DNA of 64,000 bases from JAJKJG01 sp036389455 (GTDB lineage Bacteria > Pseudomonadota > Alphaproteobacteria > Rhizobiales > Beijerinckiaceae). The position numbers and the translations under genes are program-made. The stretch spans positions 1 through 64,000 of the forward strand of contig DASVPW010000217.1 of assembly GCA_036389455.1 (NCBI GenBank), in the 5' to 3' direction. The first letter of the stretch is position 1, and each line of letters begins with the position of its first letter. Positions 18,607-26,872 of this stretch are shown here, one piece after another. A model generated the notes under the pieces. The model saw nothing but the letters and a program-made list of their open reading frames with translations, searched no databases and had not been told where the DNA came from.

Positions 18607-20604
18607 ATGGGCGACGGCATGAGCGGCGCTGAGCGCGACAAGCCCTGGATTTTCCGCACCTACGCCGGGCACTCGACGGCGGCGGAGTCGAACGCGCTCT
18701 ACCGCTCGAACCTGTCGCGCGGCCAGACCGGCCTCTCCGTCGCCTTCGACCTGCCGACGCAGACCGGCTACGACCCGGACCACGAGCTCAGCAAGGGCGA
18801 GGTCGGCAAGGTCGGCGTCCCGATCTCCCACGTCGGTGACATGCGGGCGCTGTTCGACGGCATCCCGCTCGCCGACATGAACACCTCGATGACCATCAAC
18901 GCCACGGCGCCGTGGCTCCTCGCCCTCTACATCGCCGTCGCGGACGAGCAGGGCGCCTCGCGGGCGGCGCTGCAGGGCACGACCCAGAACGACATCGTCA
19001 AGGAGTATCTCTCGCGCGGCACCTACGTCTTCCCGCCGGCGCCCTCCATGCGGCTCACCAAGGACGTGATCCTGTTCACGACGAAGGAGATGCCGAAGTG
19101 GAACCCCATGAACGTCTGCTCCTACCACCTGCAGGAGGCGGGGGCGACGCCCGTGCAGGAGCTGTCCTTCGCGCTCACGACCGCCTGCGCCGTCCTCGAC
19201 ACCGTGCGGGCAGTGGGCGAGGTCGACGAGGAGGCTTTCGCGGAGGCGGCCGGGCGGATCTCGTTCTTCGTCAACGCCGGCCTGCGCTTCGTCACCGAAA
19301 TCTGCAAGATGCGCGCCTTCGCGGCGCTCTGGGACGAGATCCTCCTGACGCGCTACGGCGTGACCGACCCGAAGAAGCGCCTGTTCCGCTACGGCGTGCA
19401 GGTGAACTCCCTCGGGCTCACCGAGCCGCAGCCCGAGAACAACGTCCACCGCATCATGCTGGAGATGCTCGCGGTGACGCTGTCGAAGCGCGCCCGTGCC
19501 CGCGCCGTGCAGCTCCCGGCCTGGAACGAGGCGCTCGGCCTGCCGCGCCCGTGGGACCAGCAGTGGTCGCTCCGCATGCAGCAGATCCTCGCCTACGAGA
19601 CCGATCTTCTCGAATACGGCGACATCTTCGACGGCTCGCACGTCATCGAGGCCAAGGTCGAGGAGTTGAAGGCGGCGGCGCGGGAGGAGCTTGCCCGCAT
19701 CGACGCCATGGGCGGGGCGATCGCCGCGGTCGAGAGCGGGGCGTTGAAGCGCGCCCTCGTCGAGTCGAACGCCCGGCGCCTTGCCGCCATCGAGGCGGGC
19801 GAGCAGGTCGTCGTCGGCGTCAACCGCTTCCAGGAGGGCGAGCCGTCGCCGCTCACGGCCGGCGAGAGCGCTTTCCTCAGCGTCCCCGAGACCGTCGAGA
19901 TGGAGGCGGTGCGCCGCATCCGCGCCTGGCGCGACGCCCGCGACGGCGCCGCCGCCGAGGCGGCGTTGGCGGAGCTGGAGAGCGCCGCGCGGGAGGACCG
20001 CACCATCATGCCGGCCTCCATTGCCTGCGCCAAGGCGGGCGTCACCACGGGCGAGTGGGGCGAGCGCCTGCGCCGCGTCTTCGGCGAATACCGCGCCCCG
20101 ACCGGCGTCACCCCCGAGACCGCAACGGCGGGCGCGACCCAGGACATCCGCCTCATGGTGGCGGAGCTGGGCGAAAGGCTCGGCGAGACGCCACGCCTCG
20201 TCGTCGGCAAGCCCGGCCTCGACGGCCATTCGAACGGCGCCGAGCAGATCGCGCTGCGGGCCCGCGACGTCGGCATGGACGTCACCTACGACGGCATCCG
20301 CCAGACCCCGGCCGAGATCGTCCAGAAGGCCCGCGAGACCAAGGCCCACGTGATCGGCCTCTCGATCCTCTCCGGCTCGCACGTGCCGCTCGTGCGCGAG
20401 GTCAAGGCGCGCCTTCGCCTCGAAGGCCTCGACCATGTCCCGGTCGTCGTCGGCGGCATCATCTCGGCCGAGGACGACAACGTGCTCCGCAACATGGGCG
20501 TCGCCGCCGTCTACACGCCGAAGGATTTTTCGCTCAACGCCATCATAGGCGACGTCGTGCAGGTCGTGCGCAAGTCGCTGGAGCGGCAGACGGTTGCGGC
20601 GTGA
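18607..20604 (+). CDS. ecm: Ethylmalonyl-CoA mutase (coenzyme B12-dependent)
   Basis: Adenosylcobalamin-dependent mutase converting (2R)-ethylmalonyl-CoA to (2S)-methylsuccinyl-CoA, the substrate of Mcd. The 665 residues comprise an N-terminal TIM-barrel substrate domain (WIFRTYAGHSTAAESN, GLSVAFDLPTQTGYD) and a C-terminal cobalamin domain with DGHSNG holding the B12-ligating histidine, then GLSILSGSHVPL. The single-chain form of about 660 residues and the position next to ccr separate it from methylmalonyl-CoA mutase. The ATG at 18607 follows GAGG; a second ATG at 18619 is possible. It is transcribed divergently from ccr, so both could respond to one regulator bound between them. Confidence 0.94.
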   Translation: MGDGMSGAERDKPWIFRTYAGHSTAAESNALYRSNLSRGQTGLSVAFDLPTQTGYDPDHELSKGEVGKVGVPISHVGDMRALFDGIPLADMNTSMTINATAPWLLALYIAVADEQGASRAALQGTTQNDIVKEYLSRGTYVFPPAPSMRLTKDVILFTTKEMPKWNPMNVCSYHLQEAGATPVQELSFALTTACAVLDTVRAVGEVDEEAFAEAAGRISFFVNAGLRFVTEICKMRAFAALWDEILLTRYGVTDPKKRLFRYGVQVNSLGLTEPQPENNVHRIMLEMLAVTLSKRARARAVQLPAWNEALGLPRPWDQQWSLRMQQILAYETDLLEYGDIFDGSHVIEAKVEELKAAAREELARIDAMGGAIAAVESGALKRALVESNARRLAAIEAGEQVVVGVNRFQEGEPSPLTAGESAFLSVPETVEMEAVRRIRAWRDARDGAAAEAALAELESAAREDRTIMPASIACAKAGVTTGEWGERLRRVFGEYRAPTGVTPETATAGATQDIRLMVAELGERLGETPRLVVGKPGLDGHSNGAEQIALRARDVGMDVTYDGIRQTPAEIVQKARETKAHVIGLSILSGSHVPLVREVKARLRLEGLDHVPVVVGGIISAEDDNVLRNMGVAAVYTPKDFSLNAIIGDVVQVVRKSLERQTVAA

Positions 20605-20698
20605 TGGTGCCTCAGTGGAACGTTCACGGTTTATATCCGATCAGAATCCTTTTACGCCGTACGAGGACGTGCGATAGTACAGTTATGAAATCGGAGAT

Positions 20699-21397
20699 AT
20701 GCGCGTGGCTGACGAAACCCCGAGTCCAGAACGTGAGGGCCCGGCTGGTGCCAGCGACACCGGGCTGAAGGCGTTCGCAACTCAGTTCGCGCCTGGTCAG
20801 GTCGTTGTCGAAAAAGACGTTCTCGGTGTTGCACGAACTGCGCTCACGATTGCGTACGGCTCCTTTTTGGCCCTTGTCGCAGCGGTAATTTTGCCGCCTA
20901 TCCTATCGGCAGTTACCGGACATACAGTAATGATCGGCGTAGCGCGCGGGGATGCAAGTCCAATCGAAGTTTTCGTAAGTTCATATGTGATTCATTTTCT
21001 TCTGTCTTTGATCGCCATTATAGCCTTGATCGCCGGATATCGAATGGTCGCTGCGTCGGGGGCGAAGTCAGACGTTGTCATTCCGACGCAAGATTATCCG
21101 CTCCTGGGACCTCTCGTCGCCGAAGCGAAGTCAGAATCGGTCGATTTGTATGTAAGGCTAAGCAGCCTCCGCGGCTCTACTGGCTTCTTCACTCGACTTG
21201 GTCTGACCGGACTTCCTCTTGCCACAATAGCTCTAACGCTTATCTTCTCAATAATGGCCATGATTCAGTCACAGCAGGGCCAATTCTTGGATTTAGCGAA
21301 GTTAACACTGGGTGCATTCATCGGTTCCTTTGTTCAGCGCCAAGTCGAACGCCGATCGGACCAACCTCGTGGGACAAAAACGGGATCGCCCGAATAG
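20699..21397 (+). CDS. Orphan AT-richer membrane protein, function unknown
   Basis: A 232-residue protein that I do not recognise. Residues 1-40 are polar and acidic. Hydrophobic segments follow at about 47-70 (TIAYGSFLALVAAVILPPIL), 93-112 (VIHFLLSLIAIIALIAGYRM), 166-190 (LGLTGLPLATIALTLIFSIM), and a weaker one near 205. A polar loop of about 55 residues lies between segments 2 and 3, and the tail is basic. GGAG precedes the ATG by 4 bases. The DNA is clearly AT-richer than ecm upstream and the dehydrogenase downstream, like ptuAB on the other side of ccr/ecm, so it is probably acquired. A membrane effector of an unknown defence or stress module is one possibility; nothing in the sequence proves it. 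Confidence 0.65.
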   Translation: MRVADETPSPEREGPAGASDTGLKAFATQFAPGQVVVEKDVLGVARTALTIAYGSFLALVAAVILPPILSAVTGHTVMIGVARGDASPIEVFVSSYVIHFLLSLIAIIALIAGYRMVAASGAKSDVVIPTQDYPLLGPLVAEAKSESVDLYVRLSSLRGSTGFFTRLGLTGLPLATIALTLIFSIMAMIQSQQGQFLDLAKLTLGAFIGSFVQRQVERRSDQPRGTKTGSPE

Positions 21398-21398
21398 A

Positions 21399-21754
21399 TC
21401 ATTGTGGAACCTGTACCGCCCTTAGCGCCTCGTCGAGATCGGCGTAGAGGTCGTCCACATCTCGATCCCCGTCGACAACCGCAGCAGGTCCGCGGGGCAC
21501 GGCGTGCCCGGACCCTCGACGGAGGCGCGGTGCTCGATGAGGCTCTCGACGCCGCCGAGCGAGGTCGCGCGCTTGCAGAAGGCCACCCGCGCGGCGGTCG
21601 CAATGGCGGCGTCCTCGCCGCCCGTGACCTGGATCGACAGCATGGAGCCGAAGCCGCCCTCCATCTGGCGCGCCGCGACGTCGTGGCCGGGGTGCTGCGG
21701 CAGGCCCGGGTAGAGGACACGGGCAACGTTCGGGTGCGCCGACAGGCGGTCGGT
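21399..21754 (-). pseudogene. Decayed C-terminal fragment of a cystathionine gamma-synthase family gene
   Basis: Reading the minus strand from about 21754 gives the family's C-terminal domain: LSAHPNVARVLYPGLPQHPG, then RQMEGGFGSMLSIQV, SLGGVESLIEHRAS and LLRLSTGIE. At about 21460 one base is missing, and the continuation DVDDLYADLDEALRAVQ lies in the next frame, ending at 21399. The PLP-binding half, including the Schiff-base lysine region, is absent upstream and no start codon is available. The fragment is therefore non-functional: truncated at the 5' side and frameshifted near the end. Its stop nearly abuts the stop of the AT-rich membrane gene, so insertion or deletion at this spot may have broken it. 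Confidence 0.8.
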
Positions 21755-21980
21755 CCCGCACCTGCGCGCTGGCGTTTTGCGCCGCTACCCGCAGGTGCGG
21801 GGTGCGCATCCCGCGCATGAGGAGGCAGGCCTCGAAAGGCCAGGGGGATCTCCCCTGGCCGCAAGCGGCGGGGAAAGCGCCTCTTGCGCCGGGACGCGGA
21901 CCCGTCCGAAACTGGCTTCGTGCTTCGCCAGGCGCCCGCCCACGCGGCCGCCGCACGTCAACGACCTAGGGAGGAACAAG

Positions 21981-23231
21981 ATGCTTCATCGCGCGCGCTT
22001 GAGCGCCCTCGCCGTCACGGGGCTGCTCATGCTCTCCGGGACCGCCCTTGCCCAGCAGCCCGCCCCTACGGCGCCGCCGGCCGCCGCGCCCGCGGCCCCG
22101 CCGGCTCCGGGCTCGGCCCTGTACGGACGGCCCGAGACCCCGGGCGCCATGAGGCTCGCCCCGGTCGCGCCGCCGCCGATCCCGACGCCCGCCGACAAGC
22201 TCCCGGTCGCAAAGCTCAAGGCGCCGCCCGGCTTCAAGGTCGAGGTGTTCGCCGCAGGCGTCGGCAACGCCCGCTCGATCCGCATCGGCGACAAGGGCAC
22301 GGTCTTCGTCGGCTCGCGCCTTCTCGACAAGGTCTATGCTATTCGCGACAAGGACGGGAAACGCGAGGTCAAGGTCATCGCCTCCGGGCTGCACCGCCCG
22401 AACGGACTGGCCTTCCACAAGGGAACGCTCTACGTCGCCGAGCTCTCGAAGGTGTCGAAGCTCGAGAACATCGAGGACCACCTCGACGATCCGCCGAAGC
22501 CCACGCTCGTCAACGACCAGTTCCCGAAGGACGAGCCGCACGGCTGGAAGTTCATCGCCATCGGACCCGACGACAAGCTCTACGTGCCGGTCGGCGCGCC
22601 GGGCAACATCAACGATCCGGACCAGAACCACCACGCCCACATCCGCCGCATGAACCTCGACGGCAGCGGCATGGAGGTGCTCGTTCGCGGCGTTCGCAAC
22701 ACGGTCGGCTTCGATTGGCACCCCGTCACGAAGGAGCTCTGGTTTACCGACAACGGGCGCGACTGGGTCTCCGAGGACATTCCGGAGGACGAGCTCAACC
22801 GCGTCACCGCCTCTGGCAAGAAGCACTTCGGCTACCCGTACTGCCATCAGGGCAACTTCCGGGATCCGGAATTCGGATGGGGCCATTCCTGCGACGAGTA
22901 CGAGCCGCCGGCGGCGCTGCTCGGCGCCCACACCGCGGCGCTCGGCATGCGCTTCTACACCGGCGACATGTTCCCGGCCGAGTACAAGAACGCGATCTTC
23001 ATCGCGCGGCACGGCTCCTGGAACCGCAGCCAGAAGCTCGGCGGCGACGTGGTGGTGGCGAAGCTCAATCCGGATGGCTCGGTGAAGTCGATCGAGCCCT
23101 TCCTCACCGGCTTCCTGGAAAACAACAACTATGTGGCTCGCCCCGTGGACGTGCAGATGATGAAGGACGGCTCGCTCCTCGTCTCGGACGACTTCAACGG
23201 CGCCGTCTACCGCGTGAGCCATGGCGGCTAG
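21981..23231 (+). CDS. Sorbosone dehydrogenase-type PQQ sugar dehydrogenase, exported
   Basis: A periplasmic 416-residue beta-propeller oxidoreductase of the PQQ-dependent glucose/sorbosone dehydrogenase family. The signal peptide is MLHRARLSALAVTGLLMLSG with cleavage near ALA-Q, followed by a Pro/Ala-rich linker of about 45 residues. Propeller motifs include APPGFKVEVFAAGVGNARSI, GLHRPNGLAF, DEPHGWKFIAIG, RNTVGFDWHP and a C-terminal NNYVARPVDVQMM. The ATG follows GGGAGGAACAAG. It overlaps the diheme cytochrome c gene by 11 bp, so electrons from sugar or aldehyde oxidation are probably passed to that cytochrome. The exact substrate is unknown. Confidence 0.85.
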   Translation: MLHRARLSALAVTGLLMLSGTALAQQPAPTAPPAAAPAAPPAPGSALYGRPETPGAMRLAPVAPPPIPTPADKLPVAKLKAPPGFKVEVFAAGVGNARSIRIGDKGTVFVGSRLLDKVYAIRDKDGKREVKVIASGLHRPNGLAFHKGTLYVAELSKVSKLENIEDHLDDPPKPTLVNDQFPKDEPHGWKFIAIGPDDKLYVPVGAPGNINDPDQNHHAHIRRMNLDGSGMEVLVRGVRNTVGFDWHPVTKELWFTDNGRDWVSEDIPEDELNRVTASGKKHFGYPYCHQGNFRDPEFGWGHSCDEYEPPAALLGAHTAALGMRFYTGDMFPAEYKNAIFIARHGSWNRSQKLGGDVVVAKLNPDGSVKSIEPFLTGFLENNNYVARPVDVQMMKDGSLLVSDDFNGAVYRVSHGG

Positions 23232-23802
23232 GCCGCGGCTGTTCCTTGCCCTGGCGCTCCTGTGCGGAGCGCCAGGGCCGGCGCTCCCGGAAACCCTCGC
23301 CGAGCGGCTCCAGCCGTGCCTCGCGTGCCACGGGGAGAAGGGCACCTCGCAGACTCCCGAGGTGCCGTCGCTGGGCGGCCAGCCCGCCTCCTTCGTGCTG
23401 ATCCAGCTCTACGTCTTCCGCGAGAAGCAGCGCATCGCGGAGCCGATGAACACGCTCACGGAAGGCATGACCGACGACGACCTCAGGGACTTCTCGGAGG
23501 AGATCGCGAAGCTCCCGCCTCCCGCCCCGCCGCCCGAGGGGGCGGAGCCGGCCCGGCTAGAGAGTGGGCGAGCGGCTGCGGCGCGCCACCGCTGCGGCTT
23601 CTGCCACAACCCGGACCTGTCCGGGCACGACCAGATCCCGCGCATCGGCGCCCAGCGCGAGGACTACCTCGTCAAGGCGCTCAGCCAGTACAAGACCGGC
23701 GAGCGCCACGGCTACGACCCCGCCATGGTCGAGGTCGCGCAGCCGATGAGCGAGGCCGAGATCGCCGATGTCGCGCACTACCTCGCGCACTGGCGCCCAT
23801 GA
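23221..23802 (+). CDS. Diheme c4-type cytochrome c
   Basis: A 193-residue periplasmic cytochrome with a signal peptide (MAARPRLFLALALLCG, cleavage near ALP-E) and two c-heme sites: CLACH near residue 33 and CGFCH near residue 123. Each is followed by methionine-containing ligand regions (EPMNTLTEGM and QPMSEAEIADVAHYLAHW). This two-domain layout is that of cytochrome c4. It starts inside the last codons of the sugar dehydrogenase gene, an 11-bp overlap that argues for coupled expression and a donor-acceptor pair. Confidence 0.9.
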   Translation: MAARPRLFLALALLCGAPGPALPETLAERLQPCLACHGEKGTSQTPEVPSLGGQPASFVLIQLYVFREKQRIAEPMNTLTEGMTDDDLRDFSEEIAKLPPPAPPPEGAEPARLESGRAAAARHRCGFCHNPDLSGHDQIPRIGAQREDYLVKALSQYKTGERHGYDPAMVEVAQPMSEAEIADVAHYLAHWRP

Positions 23803-23859
23803 GGTCGGGAGCCTGCCTTTCCTTCGGGAGAGGTGACGCGACGACCTCCGGCAGCCGCC

Positions 23860-24558
23860 TCAAGCGGCGGCGCCGAAGCCTCGCAGCGAGGCGGCCAAGG
23901 CAGGCGTGTCGGCGCAGACCCGGTCGGCGCCGGCCTCCCACAGGCGCGCCGCATGGTCCGGCCCGCAGTGGCCGCCGCCCGCAAACCCCACCGCCGTCAT
24001 GCCGGCCGCGCGGGCCGCGAGGACGCCCGGCACGCTGTCCTCGACCACGAGGCAGGCCGCCGGCGCTGTCCCCATTTGCTCCGCCGCGAAGAGGAACAGG
24101 TCGGGCGCAGGCTTGCCCCGCGCCACCATCCTGGCGCTGAACACGTTCGGCGCGAATTTTTCCCATAGGCCCGTGACGGTCAGGGCGAGCCGCAGCCGCT
24201 CCGGCCCGCTGCTCGAGGCGACGCAGCGCCTCACGCCCACCGCCGTGACCGCGTCCACGACCGCCGCCATGCCCTCGACCGGGCGAAGCTCCCGGCGGAA
24301 AACCTCTTCCAGCGCCGCCGCGCAGCGCGATCCGTGATCCGGCGGCAGCGCCCGGCCGATCTCCCGTTCGACGGAGCGGCGCATGTCGGCGTCGGACATC
24401 CCGGCATAGCGGCGGGCGACCTCCTCGCCGGTGATCGGATGACCGAGAGCCGTCAGCGCCTGCGCCTCGACCCCGCAGGCGAGCGCCTCGCTGTCGACCA
24501 GCACTCCATCGCAGTCGAAGACGACGAGGCGGATTCTCGGGGCTCCGGGCAATTCCAT
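23860..24558 (-). CDS. HAD-superfamily phosphatase (subfamily IA)
   Basis: A 232-residue haloacid dehalogenase-like hydrolase of the beta-phosphoglucomutase/phosphoglycolate phosphatase group. Motif I is FDCDGVLVDSE with nucleophile Asp and acid Asp, motif II is ASSSG, motif III is KPAPDLF, and motif IV is VVEDSVPGV. The substrate is unknown. The start codon follows directly on the stop of the histidine phosphatase gene upstream, without a gap, so the two form an operon of phosphatases. Confidence 0.88.
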   Translation of the reverse strand: MELPGAPRIRLVVFDCDGVLVDSEALACGVEAQALTALGHPITGEEVARRYAGMSDADMRRSVEREIGRALPPDHGSRCAAALEEVFRRELRPVEGMAAVVDAVTAVGVRRCVASSSGPERLRLALTVTGLWEKFAPNVFSARMVARGKPAPDLFLFAAEQMGTAPAACLVVEDSVPGVLAARAAGMTAVGFAGGGHCGPDHAARLWEAGADRVCADTPALAASLRGFGAAA

Positions 24559-25209
24559 TCAGCGCGGCCGCTGGTTCACGGTGACGACGCGCCAGCCGTG
24601 GCCGACGCCCGGCCCGTCGAAGCGCTCGAGCCGCGTCAGCGACAGGTTGTCGACCGCGAACGCCAGCGCCGCCTCGGGGGCGAGGTCGAGGGCCTCGGCG
24701 AGCGCGGCCCGTATGGTGCCGCCGTGCGTCACCGCGATGATGTCGCGCCCGGCATGCTCTTCAGTGAGCCGCCGGATCGCGCGGGCGACCCGCTCCATGA
24801 CGTGAACGAAGCTCTCGCCTCCGGGGGGCGCCTCGTGGGCCGGCGCAAGCCAGAAGCGGTGGTAGGCGTCGGCCTGGAGCGCCGCGAGGTCGGTGTACTT
24901 CATGCCGTGCCATTCGCCGAAGCTCTGCTCGGCGAGGTCGCGCTCGACGACGACGCCGGGACCGGGCACGGGGTCCGGCCCCGCGAGCCCCGCCTTGACG
25001 ATCGCGGCGGCGGTCATGTGGGTGCGGGTCAGGTGGCTCGTGACCCAGACCGCGTCCTTCGGCAGGAGGCCGGCGAGGCCTGAGAAGGCCGCCTCGTCGT
25101 CGCAGTCGCAGACCGGGTCGGTCTGGCCGTAGACGCAGCCGTTGTTGACCGTCACCGGCGCATGCCGCACCCACCACCACCGCGTCGTGCGGTTCGCCTC
25201 TTTTCCCAT
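24559..25209 (-). CDS. Histidine phosphatase family protein (CobC/phosphoglycerate mutase-like)
   Basis: A 216-residue phosphatase with WWWVRHAPV (catalytic His in the RH pair), TSHLTRTHMTA, FGEWHGMKYTDL and the second histidine in IIAVTHGGTIRAAL. The pattern is near alpha-ribazole phosphatase (CobC), which would fit cobalamin use by ethylmalonyl-CoA mutase, but no cobalamin biosynthesis genes are adjacent. It is better treated as an uncharacterised member. It is first gene of a two-gene unit with the HAD phosphatase. Confidence 0.85.
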   Translation of the reverse strand: MGKEANRTTRWWWVRHAPVTVNNGCVYGQTDPVCDCDDEAAFSGLAGLLPKDAVWVTSHLTRTHMTAAAIVKAGLAGPDPVPGPGVVVERDLAEQSFGEWHGMKYTDLAALQADAYHRFWLAPAHEAPPGGESFVHVMERVARAIRRLTEEHAGRDIIAVTHGGTIRAALAEALDLAPEAALAFAVDNLSLTRLERFDGPGVGHGWRVVTVNQRPR

Positions 25210-25286
25210 CCGTGGACCTCGCCGGCTTTGTGTGGTGTTACGCTCTATCGAGAAGTTGCCCGCCGCCGCAACCCCGGGGGTCCGCC

Positions 25287-26309
25287 ATGCCCGTCCGCCC
25301 GTCCTGGTCCGCCCTTGTCCGCCCGCTCGCCCTCGCCCTCGCGCTCTTCGCCGGAAGCGCCGCCGCCGCCGAGCGCGTGCAGCTCGTCGTCTATTCGACG
25401 CTGGAGCCCGACTTCACGGCCGAGCTGAAGAAGGCCTTCGAGGCCGACAATCCGGACGTCGAGACCGTCTGGCAGCGCGACTCGACCGGCGTGATCACGG
25501 CCCGCCTCCTTGCCGAGCGGGGGCAGCGCGGCGACGCGGTCTGGGGCCTCGCCGCGACCTCCATGATGCGCCTGAAGAAGGAGGGGCTGCTCAAGGTGCA
25601 CGCGCCGCCGAATCTCCCGGAGATCAGGCCGAACTTCCGCGATCCCGCCGATCCGCCGTCCTGGATCGGCATGCAGGCCTGGGCGGCCGCAGTCTGCTTC
25701 AACACCGCGGAGGCCGAGAGGTTCGGGCTGCCGAAGCCCGCCTCCTGGCGCGACCTCCTCGACCCGCGCTTTCGCGGCCGCATCACCATGCCGGATCCGG
25801 GCTCCTCAGGCACCGGGTACTTCCACGTCTCGGCCTGGATCCAGCTCTTCGAGGAGGAGGAGGCGTGGCGGTTCATGGACCGTCTGCACGAGAATATCGC
25901 GACCTACGCCCACTCCGGCACGAAGCCCTGCCGCGACGCTGCGACGGGCGAGTTCCCGGTCGGCATCTCCTACGAGCTCGCCGGCGCGCAGGTAAAGCAG
26001 AAGGGCGCGCCCGTGGACGTCCTGCTGATGAAGGAAGGCGGCGGCTGGGATATGGACGCGGCCGGGATCCTTTCCGGCACGCAGAAGCCGGACGCCGCCC
26101 GCCGTCTCCTCGACTTCGCATCGAGCCGCAAGGCGAACGAGGTCTACGCCCGTTTCATCCAGCAGGTCGCGATCGAGGGCGTCGCGAAGCCGATTCCCTT
26201 CTACCCCGAAGGAGTCGCGGCCTCGATGATCCGGAACGATCTCGTCTGGGCCTCGGAGAACCGCGACCGCATCGTCGCGGAATGGCAGCGGCGCTACGGG
26301 CGGAAGTGA
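25287..26309 (+). CDS. Aminoethylphosphonate-type ABC transporter substrate-binding protein
   Basis: A periplasmic 340-residue binding protein with a signal peptide (cleavage near AAA-E). It contains the pattern of putative 2-aminoethylphosphonate receptors: VVYSTLEPDFTAELKKAFEA, WQRDSTGVITARLLAE, VWGLAATSMMRL, PDPGSSGTGYFHVSAW and HSGTKPCRDAATGEFPVGIS. Related receptors bind ferric iron or polyamines, so the ligand is inferred. Permease and ATPase genes are not adjacent in this window. It is convergent with the DUF1127 gene, separated by a strong hairpin. Confidence 0.8.
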   Translation: MPVRPSWSALVRPLALALALFAGSAAAAERVQLVVYSTLEPDFTAELKKAFEADNPDVETVWQRDSTGVITARLLAERGQRGDAVWGLAATSMMRLKKEGLLKVHAPPNLPEIRPNFRDPADPPSWIGMQAWAAAVCFNTAEAERFGLPKPASWRDLLDPRFRGRITMPDPGSSGTGYFHVSAWIQLFEEEEAWRFMDRLHENIATYAHSGTKPCRDAATGEFPVGISYELAGAQVKQKGAPVDVLLMKEGGGWDMDAAGILSGTQKPDAARRLLDFASSRKANEVYARFIQQVAIEGVAKPIPFYPEGVAASMIRNDLVWASENRDRIVAEWQRRYGRK

Positions 26310-26327
26310 CCGTCGGCCCGGCACGGA

Positions 26328-26353
26328 GCCGCGGCGCGCAGGCGCGCCGCGGC
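26328..26353. terminator. Bidirectional 12-bp GC hairpin between convergent genes
   Basis: GCCGCGGCGCGC-AG-GCGCGCCGCGGC is a perfect stem midway between the stops at 26309 (plus) and 26365 (minus). It has no T-run on either side. Its position points to termination or mRNA protection for both genes. Confidence 0.55.
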
Positions 26354-26364
26354 GGTGCGGGGCA

Positions 26365-26616
26365 TCAGTGGAAGCGGCCGCGGAACCGCTCGGGCCCGCC
26401 GAGCGCAAGCGAGGCGATCTCGCTGCGGTGGAGGCCGATGTCGTGGAGCGTGCGGTCGTCGAGCGCCCGGAGCTGGGCGATCGTGCGGCGCTCCGCCATC
26501 ATCCTGCGGAAGCCGGCGAACGCCTTTGCGGCGCTGCGCGCCACGATACCGGCGACGATGTGGGCCGTCCCCGCGGCGCCGGAGCGCCGGGCGAACGGCA
26601 TGACGAGTTCGGCCAT
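26365..26616 (-). CDS. DUF1127 domain small protein
   Basis: An 83-residue basic protein whose C-terminal half, RRTIAQLRALDDRTLHDIGL followed by HRSEI, is the DUF1127 signature. In Rhodobacter and Agrobacterium relatives such Arg-rich DUF1127 proteins affect RNA turnover and phosphate or stress responses. The N-terminal part is Ala/Arg-rich and may be a linker. It is divergent from the ndh gene; the intergenic region holds an 18-bp palindrome at 26737-26754. Confidence 0.85.
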   Translation of the reverse strand: MAELVMPFARRSGAAGTAHIVAGIVARSAAKAFAGFRRMMAERRTIAQLRALDDRTLHDIGLHRSEIASLALGGPERFRGRFH

Positions 26617-26736
26617 GTCGGTTCTCCGCTTTTCGGCCGCCGGAACGGCAGCTCATGACCGGCTTCTAGCGGCGCGCCGGGCGGCAAGCTTTCAGACGGG
26701 CTGACCTTGAGATCGCCTGGAGATTCCGGCGCGCGA

Positions 26737-26754
26737 TGTTTCGGTCCCGAAACA
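26737..26754. promoter_or_regulatory. 18-bp palindrome TGTTTCGG-TC-CCGAAACA upstream of ndh
   Basis: Perfect 8-base arms around a two-base centre, 118 bp before the ndh start and 120 bp before the DUF1127 start. Its size and symmetry are typical of an operator for a dimeric regulator. No regulator gene is immediately adjacent. Because the region is shared, it could control either gene or both. Confidence 0.5.
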
Positions 26755-26872
26755 GGGGCGACGCCACATGGAAATGCCGGACGGCTATGGAGCCGATAGG
26801 GAGGCGGCATTTCATCCGCGCGCCTCGGGATCCGAAACTCCGATCCCGCTCTCGACCCGAAAGGCTCGGACC

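Noticed and set aside
24559..25209. Alpha-ribazole phosphatase CobC of cobalamin synthesis
   Set aside because: The similarity is limited to the general histidine phosphatase fold, and no cobalamin genes are adjacent; a generic call was kept.
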